DNA of 28,452 nt from a virus: positions 1 to 28,452 of the IMG/VR virus record IMGVR_UViG_3300035698_001120. One strand, 5' to 3'. The notes beneath the pieces are model-generated. The model made no database searches and was not told where the DNA came from. It saw nothing but the letters and a program-made list of their open reading frames with translations. Below are positions 1-5,946 of this stretch, piece by piece (the first letter of the stretch is position 1; every line of letters starts with the position of its first letter). Position numbers and translations under genes: made by a program.

Positions 1-25
1 CTAAAATTCATTGGTTGCATAGCGT

Positions 26-1411
26 TTATGACATCCTTTTTTCGATTTTCGTGTCATCAATTTCTTGAATTTCAATTAACGTATTCGCAACCGTTTTTTC
101 ATTATCACGAACTTCGGCAAATATTGGCAAAAACAAAGACTTCATATCAGGATTATCGTGTCCTTCAATTATTTCATTAAATTTAGTAGTCGTGATACTA
201 TCTTTCATGGCACTAGTAAAATACAGATCCCGCTGTTCGTCCGAAAAACCGCTTCCAACGCGCACACGTAATTTGCCACATTCGCTTTCGCAGATGAAAG
301 CACCTAGCTTTCCCTCGTATTTACCTACACCTTCAACCACTTTAACTATACGTAGTTCACATTCTTTTTCAACTTTCATTTTAATATGATTAGCCAATCG
401 TTTTGGTTTCCAAATGCTATCTAAATTTTTAAGTACCAGACCTTCCCCACCTTTTTCGATCACTTCTAGATAAAACTGTTGAACCTGATAGAATGAATCT
501 AACATACGTGTTTCAACCAGCTTTACACGTTTGGCATCTTTATTAACAGTTGTTTTCATTAATTCAAATCGTTTTGAATATGGCATTTTAAATACACCAC
601 AATAAAAATCTTTTAATGGTATAATATCCCACACAATAAAAACGAATTTATCAAATTCTTCAAATTCTATAGTATCTTTAACAGCCTTATTGAATAATCC
701 ATTAGACACCCGGCGACTTAAATAGTCTCTTCCAGTAATAGTTAAACCAATTAATTCACCGTCAATTACACAATCACCAGTCACACGACTACGCATTTCT
801 TTGATTTCGTTCATCAATTGCCCATCATAGGTTTTAAGAACATTGCCACTTGAACTTCGAAACGATATAGTGCCATCTTCGCAAATAACATTACAACGTG
901 CTGCATCTATTTTTTCTTGACCGCATAAAGGATAAACCATTACATCCATATTTTTTTCATTAAATGGTTTAGCTTTTGCAACATTGAATACTGGAATTAA
1001 ATTAGGATGTGCTTTATTAATGGTTGTAGCAGATACACCACATGACAAAGATCTTTTAAAAATCAATTCACCAACTTCCTTTTCACGGCCCGGCAAAAAA
1101 TCAAAATATTGGCTAACACGTTCAATCGCAGCATTTCCAGTTATAGCACGTGATGACAGAAATCCAAAAATCATAAAAAATTTCTTCCAATAATTTTCAA
1201 GATGAAAACGTGAAGCTTTGTTGTATTCAGGAATCTTTTTAATATGATACTGTTTATATGGGTCATATGTGAATTCAAGTACACTTTTAAAATGTGGCAC
1301 ATAAGCAATAGCTTCTTTTAATATTATTACCTTTTCTACTGATGAAGTAGTCGAACGTAAAATATCAATCACTTCAAAAATATGTGTCGCTCTACCAAAA
1401 TTGTATTCCAT
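26..1411 (-). CDS. 30: ATP-dependent DNA ligase, T4 gp30-like
   Basis: Seals nicks in phage DNA during replication, recombination and repair, using ATP through an enzyme-AMP intermediate. At 461 residues it is close to T4 gp30 (487). The nucleotidyltransferase motifs are visible in order: adenylated lysine in KIDAAR (K167 to R172), IDGEL (216-220), FVFIVWD (256-262), EGLVLK (323-328) and IKMK (343-346), followed by an OB-fold region. Motif I is normally K-x-D-G; here the glycine is alanine (A170), but the lysine, aspartate and arginine are kept. The start codon overlaps the stop of the RNase H gene in a TAATG junction, so the two are probably translationally coupled. Bases 1-20 downstream may contain the start of another minus-strand gene (ATG at 20), too short to judge. 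The family call is secure. Confidence 0.95.
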   Translation of the reverse strand: MEYNFGRATHIFEVIDILRSTTSSVEKVIILKEAIAYVPHFKSVLEFTYDPYKQYHIKKIPEYNKASRFHLENYWKKFFMIFGFLSSRAITGNAAIERVSQYFDFLPGREKEVGELIFKRSLSCGVSATTINKAHPNLIPVFNVAKAKPFNEKNMDVMVYPLCGQEKIDAARCNVICEDGTISFRSSSGNVLKTYDGQLMNEIKEMRSRVTGDCVIDGELIGLTITGRDYLSRRVSNGLFNKAVKDTIEFEEFDKFVFIVWDIIPLKDFYCGVFKMPYSKRFELMKTTVNKDAKRVKLVETRMLDSFYQVQQFYLEVIEKGGEGLVLKNLDSIWKPKRLANHIKMKVEKECELRIVKVVEGVGKYEGKLGAFICESECGKLRVRVGSGFSDEQRDLYFTSAMKDSITTTKFNEIIEGHDNPDMKSLFLPIFAEVRDNEKTVANTLIEIQEIDDTKIEKRMS

Positions 1412-2247
1412 TAAAAATCCTCTAATACGTCTAACAGATGTCGCATTCTGTTTCTTGAAAAATAATGCATCATAGACGACATGTCTGCATCAAGGTTACC
1501 AGTACGGTTAAATTTTTCTAATATTTGTTTCTGAATATCATCAGGCACAAATGACAGATCGATCAGCTTTTGGTTAAAATGAAATCGTTTGATTTGATCT
1601 TCATCCAGAAATTCTTCAATAGGTAAGGTCAACCAATCTTTCATTTTATCTTTAAAAATCGATTTTTGCCTAACACCTTCCATTACAAAAACTTTTTCTG
1701 GCGACAATACATTTGGTATATCATCGCCGCTATCGCCACGTATAATATGTTCTTTCAAAAATATATCAGCGTCGTCAGTTTTGACAAACGATTTGTCCAT
1801 ATGTGAATATTGTCGAAAATGAGGATAACGACACAATTGTTTAAAATCTTTATCAGATGATACAACAATTGTTTTTTCATTGGTAGCTGCAACTATAACA
1901 CCTATTATATCATCACCTTCTGCACCATCAACTTCGATCACATTGTACGGAAAATAATTTATAATATCATCTTTAACTTGTTGCATTGTTGCATAAATCT
2001 TATCCCAATCGTCATCCTTTTTCTTTGCAGCACGTCTGACTTTATATTCAGTAAATATTTGTTTACGCCAATTATCTTTTGCATCAACGGCAAGTATCAT
2101 TTTGGTGCCATAATCTGTTGAAAACTTTTTCTTATAAGCACGAATTGAGTTGAAAATAATATGTTTAAACAAATCGGATTCAAAATTGCCTTTCAATTCA
2201 GCAAAATAACTAGATATAACAATTTGACTATAATCAAGTATGATCAT
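1411..2247 (-). CDS. rnh: RNase H / 5'-3' exonuclease (T4 Rnh-like FEN family)
   Basis: Removes RNA primers from lagging-strand fragments before ligation, so its coupling to the ligase gene makes sense. The 278 residues (T4 Rnh has 305) carry the FEN/PIN acidic metal-binding residues: an N-terminal ILDYSQ, AVDAKDNWRKQ followed by a KVRR basic patch, then VDGAEGDDIIG, VSSDKDF and RGDSGDDIPN. These match the conserved aspartate clusters of the T4 enzyme. No clear Shine-Dalgarno sequence lies before the ATG (AATAAATG), and an intrinsic terminator lies just upstream at 2266-2299, so the gene needs its own promoter or readthrough. A weak candidate TTGACG with a TACATT box 17 bases later overlaps that terminator. 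Family assignment is strong. Confidence 0.93.
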   Translation of the reverse strand: MIILDYSQIVISSYFAELKGNFESDLFKHIIFNSIRAYKKKFSTDYGTKMILAVDAKDNWRKQIFTEYKVRRAAKKKDDDWDKIYATMQQVKDDIINYFPYNVIEVDGAEGDDIIGVIVAATNEKTIVVSSDKDFKQLCRYPHFRQYSHMDKSFVKTDDADIFLKEHIIRGDSGDDIPNVLSPEKVFVMEGVRQKSIFKDKMKDWLTLPIEEFLDEDQIKRFHFNQKLIDLSFVPDDIQKQILEKFNRTGNLDADMSSMMHYFSRNRMRHLLDVLEDF

Positions 2248-2265
2248 TTATTGACACGTAGATAA

Positions 2266-2299
2266 GAAAAAACACAATGTATCATATTAAATACATTGC
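2266..2299 (-). terminator. Intrinsic terminator after tRNA-Arg
   Basis: On the minus strand a 9-bp stem (ACAATGTAT at 2274-2282 pairing with 2291-2299, one G-U pair) has an 8-base loop and is followed by a run of six T (2267-2272). It lies just downstream of the tRNA-Arg gene and just upstream of rnh, so it should end the short tRNA transcript. Confidence 0.8.
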
Positions 2300-2310
2300 G
2301 TCAAATAATT

Positions 2311-2387
2311 TGGAACCCTTGAGAGGATTCGAACCCCCACCTTACAGCTTAGAAGGCTGTTGTGCTGTCCAGTTACACCACAAAGGC
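2311..2387 (-). tRNA. tRNA-Arg(TCT)
   Basis: The 77-base minus-strand gene folds into a full cloverleaf. The acceptor GCCTTTG pairs with CAAGGGT with G-U pairs at 1-72 and 4-69. The D-stem is GTGT/GCAC, the anticodon stem ACAGC/GCTGT is perfect, and the loop CTTCTAA gives anticodon TCT, reading AGA. The T-arm GGGGG-TTCGAAT-CCTCT has two G-U pairs, and CCA is encoded. The discriminator base is T, unusual for tRNA-Arg. AGA is a common arginine codon in AT-rich phage genes, so the tRNA probably supplements the host pool. It lies directly behind the small ORF ending at 2389 and before an intrinsic terminator. Confidence 0.9.
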
Positions 2388-2388
2388 A

Positions 2389-2541
2389 TTAATCATATAC
2401 AATATTGATAGAAAAATTGTCGTTAGAATATCTTTCATCATTAGAATTTTCAACATAATTCACTAATGATGATTCACTACGAAATTTAATTCGTAAAATT
2501 TCAACACCTTTTTCTAACAGAACTAATATTACATTTTTCAT
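2389..2541 (-). CDS. Small hypothetical protein, 50 residues
   Basis: The ORF starts with MKNVILVLLEKGVEILR and ends with NIVYD; no function is recognised. It is open from an ATG at 2541 to a TAA two bases before the tRNA-Arg gene. Its composition is that of a normal AT-rich phage gene. Support comes mainly from context: a strong sigma70-like promoter (2577-2605) points at it, and without it the interval would be an untranslated leader of about 150 bases. No good Shine-Dalgarno sequence is visible; a GAG lies about 13 bases upstream. Another ATG at 2548 is in a frame that closes quickly. It could be only leader sequence of the tRNA transcript. Confidence 0.5.
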   Translation of the reverse strand: MKNVILVLLEKGVEILRIKFRSESSLVNYVENSNDERYSNDNFSINIVYD

Positions 2542-2576
2542 TTTTCATATTTGACTCATTGATTAATTATGAATCA

Positions 2577-2605
2577 ATTATACTACAACAGATATGTTAT
2601 ATCAA
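2577..2605 (-). promoter_or_regulatory. Sigma70-type promoter for the tRNA-Arg unit
   Basis: Minus strand TTGATA (2600-2605), 17-base spacer, TATAAT (2577-2582). It overlaps the stop codon of the GroES-like gene and drives the 50-residue ORF and tRNA-Arg up to the terminator at 2266. A 6-bp inverted repeat TTGATT/AATCAA (2559-2577) begins at the -10 box and could be an operator. Confidence 0.75.
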
Positions 2606-2871
2606 ATGTTTTGTTTAACTAACATCGCAGTTTTTGCTCTAAATACTGCATATGCTTTATCATCCAATGCTATCAATTCACGTCCTGTGTTCATTGGTGG
2701 AATTAATACTTCGTCACCAATTTGTATATTTTCAACATCTGGCCCAATACCAATAACTGTACCGAATTTTTCAACATCTTCTTTCGATTCTTCAACATGA
2801 ATAATTTCTGATACTTTAGTGAATATTAATTCACATAATACACAATCACTTAATGGTTTGAACATGTTCAT
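2602..2871 (-). CDS. GroES-like co-chaperonin (T4 gp31 counterpart)
   Basis: Probably caps the host GroEL chamber during folding of the phage major capsid protein, the role of T4 gp31. The 89 residues follow the Cpn10 layout: an N-terminal strand FKPLSDCVLCELI matching the GroES pattern RPLxDRVxV, a mid-region resembling the GroEL-binding mobile loop, GTVIGIGPDVENIQIGDEVL matching the G-x-V-x-x-V-G...V-G-D-x-V core, and a C-terminal AVFRAKTAML. It resembles bacterial GroES more than T4 gp31 does. The start shares an ATGA overlap with the gene upstream. The stop is TGA. Family call is good; partner specificity is inferred. Confidence 0.83.
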   Translation of the reverse strand: MNMFKPLSDCVLCELIFTKVSEIIHVEESKEDVEKFGTVIGIGPDVENIQIGDEVLIPPMNTGRELIALDDKAYAVFRAKTAMLVKQNI

Positions 2872-3116
2872 TGACCAATGGCCCGATTCATTTTTTTAAT
2901 TGCAGTTCGTCTACCACATGAAAACTTTCGTTTCCCTGCTTTAATTTCAGCTTCAGACCATTCAACAGCTTCTGATCCTGCATCAAGATCTTCTGTCAAA
3001 ACTTTCGGTGTGTGTTCTTCTGTATGTTCTTCTGCATGTTCTTCGACTGCACGTTGTTCTTCAACTACTTCACCCAAAACTTCAACTTTAGATGTTTTTT
3101 TATTTTTCTTTGCCAT
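2868..3116 (-). CDS. Hypothetical acidic protein with EEH repeats
   Basis: Eighty-two residues, not recognised. The N-terminus is lysine-rich (MAKKNKKTSK). The middle (residues 18-36) is a low-complexity acidic stretch with repeated E-E-H triplets (EEHAEEHTEEHT). The C-terminus is basic (KAGKRKFSCGRRTAIKKMNR). This charge-segregated, probably disordered design resembles small phage DNA- or scaffold-associated proteins, but nothing specific can be claimed. A GG-containing ribosome-binding site (TAGGTAATATC) precedes the ATG. It is coupled to the GroES-like gene by a 4-base overlap. Confidence 0.7.
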   Translation of the reverse strand: MAKKNKKTSKVEVLGEVVEEQRAVEEHAEEHTEEHTPKVLTEDLDAGSEAVEWSEAEIKAGKRKFSCGRRTAIKKMNRAIGQ

Positions 3117-3134
3117 GATATTACCTACGTATAA

Positions 3135-3527
3135 TTAACGGTATTGATTACCGAGTTGAAAATGTGGTGAATCTAAAAAGTCGCGCCACAAACCACCAGC
3201 TTCAATTTGAACACCAGCTTCAATTGCAGCAGTAAAGAAAGCTTGTATTACTTTCCTAAAGTATTTATGCTCCCACGTAACACTACCGTCAACAATAACA
3301 TAGATGTCAACTGCATGACTAAAACCGTCATCTTGTGGTAAATGCATACTATTCAGAGTAGTTGATTTACCATCAGCAACATATTGTGTTTGAGTTTCGA
3401 TTGTGCGTACACCTTCAGTTACACCAAAATCATATGGAGATAACTGTATAGCACGTTTAACGACAGCAATCAAATCTGGATGAACGTCAGTTAACCGACG
3501 TAATGAACGTTTTCCTAATGCGTACAT
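3135..3527 (-). CDS. Endolysin, M15 L-alanyl-D-glutamate peptidase type
   Basis: Cleaves the peptide stem of DAP-type peptidoglycan for lysis. The 130 residues align by eye with T5 endolysin: an N-terminal GKRSLRRLTDVHPDLIAVVKR, then AIQLSPYDFGVTEGVRT, then the Zn-binding region SMH (H62) to HAVD (D74), and the last ligand in SPHFQ (H122). There is no signal peptide, so a holin would be needed; none is seen in this window. The upstream region is unusual. The ATG directly follows the T-run of a terminator hairpin, so no Shine-Dalgarno sequence is present. An exact late-promoter box TATAAATA lies in the 5' arm of that hairpin, giving a plausible late-only expression switch. Confidence 0.9.
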   Translation of the reverse strand: MYALGKRSLRRLTDVHPDLIAVVKRAIQLSPYDFGVTEGVRTIETQTQYVADGKSTTLNSMHLPQDDGFSHAVDIYVIVDGSVTWEHKYFRKVIQAFFTAAIEAGVQIEAGGLWRDFLDSPHFQLGNQYR

Positions 3528-3563
3528 AAAAAAATACTGATATCGTTTGAGACATCAGTATTT
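3528..3563 (-). terminator. Terminator hairpin abutting the endolysin start codon
   Basis: A perfect 10-bp minus-strand stem (AAATACTGAT at 3554-3563, ATCAGTATTT at 3532-3541) is followed by a T tract that runs into the endolysin ATG. It would stop transcripts arriving from the 3589-4161 gene. The late-promoter box overlaps the 5' arm. Confidence 0.8.
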
Positions 3564-3566
3564 ATA
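3559..3566 (-). promoter_or_regulatory. T4-type late promoter for endolysin
   Basis: Exact TATAAATA on the minus strand, 32 bases upstream of the endolysin ATG. With T4 late-promoter geometry (start six bases after the box) the RNA would begin at about position 3553, just after the 5' arm of the terminator hairpin. Late RNA would therefore lack the terminator. Confidence 0.75.
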
Positions 3567-3588
3567 CAGTGATTAATTACTAGTTTGG

Positions 3589-4161
3589 TTAGTGACCCCA
3601 ACCCATTCCAGTCTTATGCATTGGACTTCCATCCCATACACCAGCAGTACTAAAGCTGTTCATTCTAACACGATTATATTCGTTAACACGTTTGGTGCCA
3701 TATTCGTCACTGATGTAATCGCCAGCGATTGCAACAACGTTTTCTGATGGGCCACCAGTCTCACCAACATAAGCACTAGCAACTTCACGAATTACAACAG
3801 ATTTTTTACCAACTAATCTAACTACTTCGTAAAAATCAACATTGGTCTGATCATAACCCCATGAATCATACAAAATTGTACCAACTTCCATATTATGGAC
3901 AAACGCTTTCTTCTCTGCTTTAGCTTTAGCTTTAGCTTCTACGTTTCGTTCAAGCTTCGCAACGTATTCTGCAATATATTCATCACGTCGAGCAACAGAA
4001 GTAAATCGAAAATGAAAATCAGGTTTGGCACGTTTGCCACTAAAACCCATTGCATGAATATCATCAATAACATAAACAATCATATTCAAGTCAGTGTTTT
4101 CAATCTTCGTTTCGTATTCTGATGGGGTAAAAAACTCTCGTGTCATTCTGAATCTTGGCAT
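3589..4161 (-). CDS. Conserved phage protein of unknown function, 190 residues
   Basis: Function not recognised. Residues 1-75 contain MTREFFTPSEYE and a segment about a conserved phenylalanine-rich HFRFTSVARRDEY. Residues 76-98 are a lysine/alanine-rich helix with KAKAKAEKK. Residues 98-135 (VGTILYDSWGYDQTNVDFYEVVRLVGKKSVVIREV) resemble a small beta domain found in many phage and plasmid accessory proteins of unknown role (established only as a recurrent pattern). The C-terminus is glycine/histidine-rich (MHKTGMGWGH). It has its own extended -10 promoter and a GAGAG ribosome-binding site. Confidence 0.75.
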   Translation of the reverse strand: MPRFRMTREFFTPSEYETKIENTDLNMIVYVIDDIHAMGFSGKRAKPDFHFRFTSVARRDEYIAEYVAKLERNVEAKAKAKAEKKAFVHNMEVGTILYDSWGYDQTNVDFYEVVRLVGKKSVVIREVASAYVGETGGPSENVVAIAGDYISDEYGTKRVNEYNRVRMNSFSTAGVWDGSPMHKTGMGWGH

Positions 4162-4191
4162 TTCGTTTCTCTCGTTAATTAATATACAAGT

Positions 4192-4219
4192 ATTATATCA
4201 GGTTGAATATAAATTACAA
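4192..4219 (-). promoter_or_regulatory. Early-type promoter, leader module 1
   Basis: Minus strand TTGTAA (4214-4219), 16-base spacer containing TATATTCAA, and extended -10 TGATATAAT (TATAAT at 4192-4197). The leader continues with ATTAATTAACGAGAGA and then the ATG of the 190-residue gene. The same module occurs before three other small genes. Confidence 0.7.
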
Positions 4220-4222
4220 TGT

Positions 4223-4483
4223 TTATTTGTGATATTTTGAATTTCTTCGCATAAATTCGTTAGGAACACCTTTCAAAAACAGTTGTGACTTTCGAAATGC
4301 CAAATCAAAGTTAGTCTTCGCATTTTTATATGCAGCACTATATCTTACCTCAGATTTAAGAAATCCTGATGCATTACGGTTACCGTCTGTGATGATTTTA
4401 AGTGCATCACTTGCGTCATCAACCCATCTGCGTACTACCACATATTCACGCTCGAATGTTTCAAAATCAGTTCTGTGGTTCAT
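4223..4483 (-). CDS. Hypothetical protein, 86 residues
   Basis: Not recognised. It is a predicted mostly helical, basic protein with an N-terminal ETFEREYVVVRRWVDDASDALKI amphipathic region and a conserved-looking aromatic AAYKNAKTNFDLAFRKSQLF segment. Start and stop are well placed: the ATG at 4483 overlaps the TGA of the upstream 65-residue gene (ATGA), and the TAA is just before the promoter of the next gene. Expression should come from leader module 2 through coupling with the upstream ORF. Confidence 0.7.
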   Translation of the reverse strand: MNHRTDFETFEREYVVVRRWVDDASDALKIITDGNRNASGFLKSEVRYSAAYKNAKTNFDLAFRKSQLFLKGVPNEFMRRNSKYHK

Positions 4484-4677
4484 AATGTTTTCATCATTGA
4501 GTGAATGTTAGGATATTTTACAGCATGATTGAACCACGCTGGTTGAATATATTCTTTAGCCATACCATCTAAGAAATTATCCCAAAAGATATATGCACCG
4601 TTTGTGTTACATGCTGACAAATCCCAGTGTAATACGAAATTGTCAGGCTGATTGTCGTATTCTACTAGTTTAAGCAT
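4480..4677 (-). CDS. Hypothetical protein, 65 residues
   Basis: Not recognised. The sequence is rich in aromatic residues (DNFVLHWDLSACNTNGAYIFWDNF), suggesting a compact globular fold rather than a disordered peptide. It directly follows a strong promoter/leader module with a GAGAGAG ribosome-binding site about 10 bases before the ATG, which makes it the first gene of a two-gene unit with the 86-residue protein. The stop overlaps the next start by 4 bases. Confidence 0.72.
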   Translation of the reverse strand: MLKLVEYDNQPDNFVLHWDLSACNTNGAYIFWDNFLDGMAKEYIQPAWFNHAVKYPNIHSMMKTL

Positions 4678-4708
4678 ATTATTTTCTCTCTCGATTAATT
4701 ATGTACAC

Positions 4709-4737
4709 ATTATATACTGTATTGAATATAAATACAA
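4709..4737 (-). promoter_or_regulatory. Early-type promoter, leader module 2
   Basis: Minus strand TTGTAT (4732-4737), 17-base spacer containing TATATTCAA, TATAAT (4709-4714), then ATTAATCGAGAGAGA as leader and ribosome-binding site for the gene starting at 4677. Closely similar to modules 1, 3 and 4. Confidence 0.75.
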
Positions 4738-4747
4738 CAACAGAAAC

Positions 4748-4773
4748 AAAAAAGCCAACAATTAAGTTGGCTT
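4748..4773 (-). terminator. Intrinsic terminator after the 106-residue gene
   Basis: A perfect 8-bp minus-strand stem (AAGCCAAC/GTTGGCTT at 4766-4773 and 4752-4759) with a 6-base loop and T tract (4748-4753). It separates the gene ending at 4805 from the promoter at 4709-4737. Confidence 0.85.
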
Positions 4774-4804
4774 CGGTATTAATAGTACTGATATGAACGA
4801 AATT

Positions 4805-5125
4805 TTAATCCATTCGTGAATTGTATCCCGATTTAACACCAGCATCAACTACAACATCGTTAAATGCTCGTGCATATGTTTCTTTAGCAACCATTGATTG
4901 ACCGAATAGGTCGACCCAAATACCAACACCACCACCATATCGTTTACTGGCTTTACCTTCAGAAACAAGCCACTTAGCAAACTTGCAATTAGCTGGTCTT
5001 ATAACGACTTCAGCGAAGCCACAAGGCCACCAATTGTCTTTATCATAGTTTGCCTCACTTGCTACCATTCCAGCAGCGTGAGCGTCATCAAACAGGTTTA
5101 CACATTGGTCTGTTGTCATTGTCAT
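4805..5125 (-). CDS. Conserved phage protein of unknown function, 106 residues
   Basis: Not recognised functionally, but the pattern CGFAEVVIRPANCKFAKWLVSEG ... RYGGGVGIWV ... KETYARAFNDVV recurs in small accessory proteins of many large phages (from memory). Residues 18-53 hold an AGMVASEANYDKDNWWPCGFAEV segment; residues 70-80 form a glycine-rich turn. It is a single-gene unit: its own promoter and GAGAGA ribosome-binding site upstream and an intrinsic terminator downstream. Such independently expressed small genes in T4-like phages often modify host functions, but that is inference only. Confidence 0.75.
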   Translation of the reverse strand: MTMTTDQCVNLFDDAHAAGMVASEANYDKDNWWPCGFAEVVIRPANCKFAKWLVSEGKASKRYGGGVGIWVDLFGQSMVAKETYARAFNDVVVDAGVKSGYNSRMD

Positions 5126-5158
5126 AATTAAATTCTCTCTAATAGTTAATATACGATC

Positions 5159-5186
5159 ACTATACCAAGATCAATATAATTATCAA
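5159..5186 (-). promoter_or_regulatory. Early-type promoter, leader module 3
   Basis: Minus strand TTGATA (5181-5186), 16-base spacer, TATAGT (5159-5164), then a leader with TATATTAACTATTAGAGAGA before the ATG at 5125. It overlaps the last codons of the GIY-YIG gene. Confidence 0.7.
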
Positions 5187-5644
5187 GCTTTATTGTTTTT
5201 TAATTCACGAACATCAGCATTATGATAAAACTTACCAGATATATTATCATTGTAATATTCCGGTGTCTCATCGGGTAAACATGCATACAGTACATCCCTT
5301 TCAAATTGTCCAGCAACTTCATAATAAGTCCATGAAGATTTAGATACATGTAAAGAAAGAATTTCTCGTGAAAAATTGTCAGCACCCAACAGTTCAACAT
5401 CTTCAAGCAAGGCTTTACTCGACCCATAATATAGTTTCCAATCGCTTTCATAAATTTTAGTACGTTTTCGCTTTTTCCCTTTCAGTGGTGGAATTTTTTT
5501 GGTAAATTTAAAAATCTTTTTGCCAATATATTTTCTACCAGTGATCAAGTTTGTAATTAAATAAACAAAACCGTGATATTTTTCAATGTCTAGTTCAGTT
5601 ACTTCATTATTCTGGTATATCCAATTCTTCGTCGTCAACGTCAT
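5183..5644 (-). CDS. GIY-YIG family endonuclease
   Basis: A probable Seg-like or stand-alone GIY-YIG nuclease. The catalytic N-terminal core reads GFVYLITN (GIY element) followed eleven residues on by RKYIGKK (YIG element). Then come a basic KKIPPLKGKKRKRTK stretch, WKLYYGSSK, REIL and a downstream conserved glutamate in YYEVAGQFERDVL, consistent with the nuclease fold. The start chosen is ATG at 5644 (MTLTTKNWIYQ), giving 153 residues. A longer reading from a GTG at 5725 would lie inside the zinc-ribbon gene and lacks a ribosome-binding site. It overlaps the zinc-ribbon gene by 38 bases in another frame. Whether it is mobile is unknown; no disrupted neighbour is seen. Confidence 0.8.
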   Translation of the reverse strand: MTLTTKNWIYQNNEVTELDIEKYHGFVYLITNLITGRKYIGKKIFKFTKKIPPLKGKKRKRTKIYESDWKLYYGSSKALLEDVELLGADNFSREILSLHVSKSSWTYYEVAGQFERDVLYACLPDETPEYYNDNISGKFYHNADVRELKNNKA

Positions 5645-5747
5645 CTGATCCACAAAATACACAATATCTACCTGTGTATTTATCTCCCATTTCGTGTTCA
5701 ACTTCGAATTCGGCACCACATTCACATGCTATTCTTATTTTATTCAT
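5607..5747 (-). CDS. Small zinc-ribbon protein, 46 residues
   Basis: Encodes MNKIRIACECGAEFEVE then YCVFCGSDDVDDEELDIPE. Two paired cysteine knuckles (C9-x-C11 and C29-x-x-C32) form a typical zinc ribbon, and the tail is strongly acidic. The ATG at 5747 overlaps the end of the upstream 68-residue gene (ATGAATAA), a usual coupling arrangement here. The 3' end overlaps the GIY-YIG gene in another frame. Function unknown; tiny zinc ribbons in T4-like phages often bind nucleic acid or RNA polymerase, which is only inference. Confidence 0.75.
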   Translation of the reverse strand: MNKIRIACECGAEFEVEHEMGDKYTGRYCVFCGSDDVDDEELDIPE

Positions 5748-5946
5748 CAATTTCTTCTTTCCATGCCCAGTTAACAATCATAAAATCGTTTAACATGTTT
5801 TCTTCAGTACAATCACATATTAGACCTCTGGCTATCATCTGTGCTGACCAATGCATCCAATAATATTCATGGACATGTTTTGCTGTCCATTTGTTAACAA
5901 CATTTCCTGTTTCAGTTTGTTCGTTAAAACAATAATAAGTGATCAT
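5740..5946 (-). CDS. Hypothetical protein, 68 residues
   Basis: Not recognised. It is notably rich in tryptophan and histidine (VNKWTAKHVHEYYWMHWSAQM, MIVNWAWKEEIDE) with a short CDC motif. It lies between the metallophosphoesterase-like gene and the zinc ribbon. Its ATG overlaps the upstream stop (TAATG), with GGTAAA as a likely ribosome-binding site, and its stop overlaps the downstream start. Confidence 0.7.
   Translation of the reverse strand: MITYYCFNEQTETGNVVNKWTAKHVHEYYWMHWSAQMIARGLICDCTEENMLNDFMIVNWAWKEEIDE

Noticed and set aside
2594-3138. CRISPR-like or tandem repeat in the GAAGAACAT-rich stretch near 3020-3060
   Set aside because: It only reflects the repeated E-E-H codons of the acidic protein; there are no spacer-repeat units.
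3895-4122. Plus-strand ORFs opposite minus-strand genes, such as this one
   Set aside because: Low-complexity mirror translations of real genes, without ribosome-binding sites or recognisable domains.
5645-5725. Longer GIY-YIG protein from a GTG at 5725
   Set aside because: The extension overlaps the zinc-ribbon gene in another frame, has no ribosome-binding site and adds residues not expected before the GIY element.
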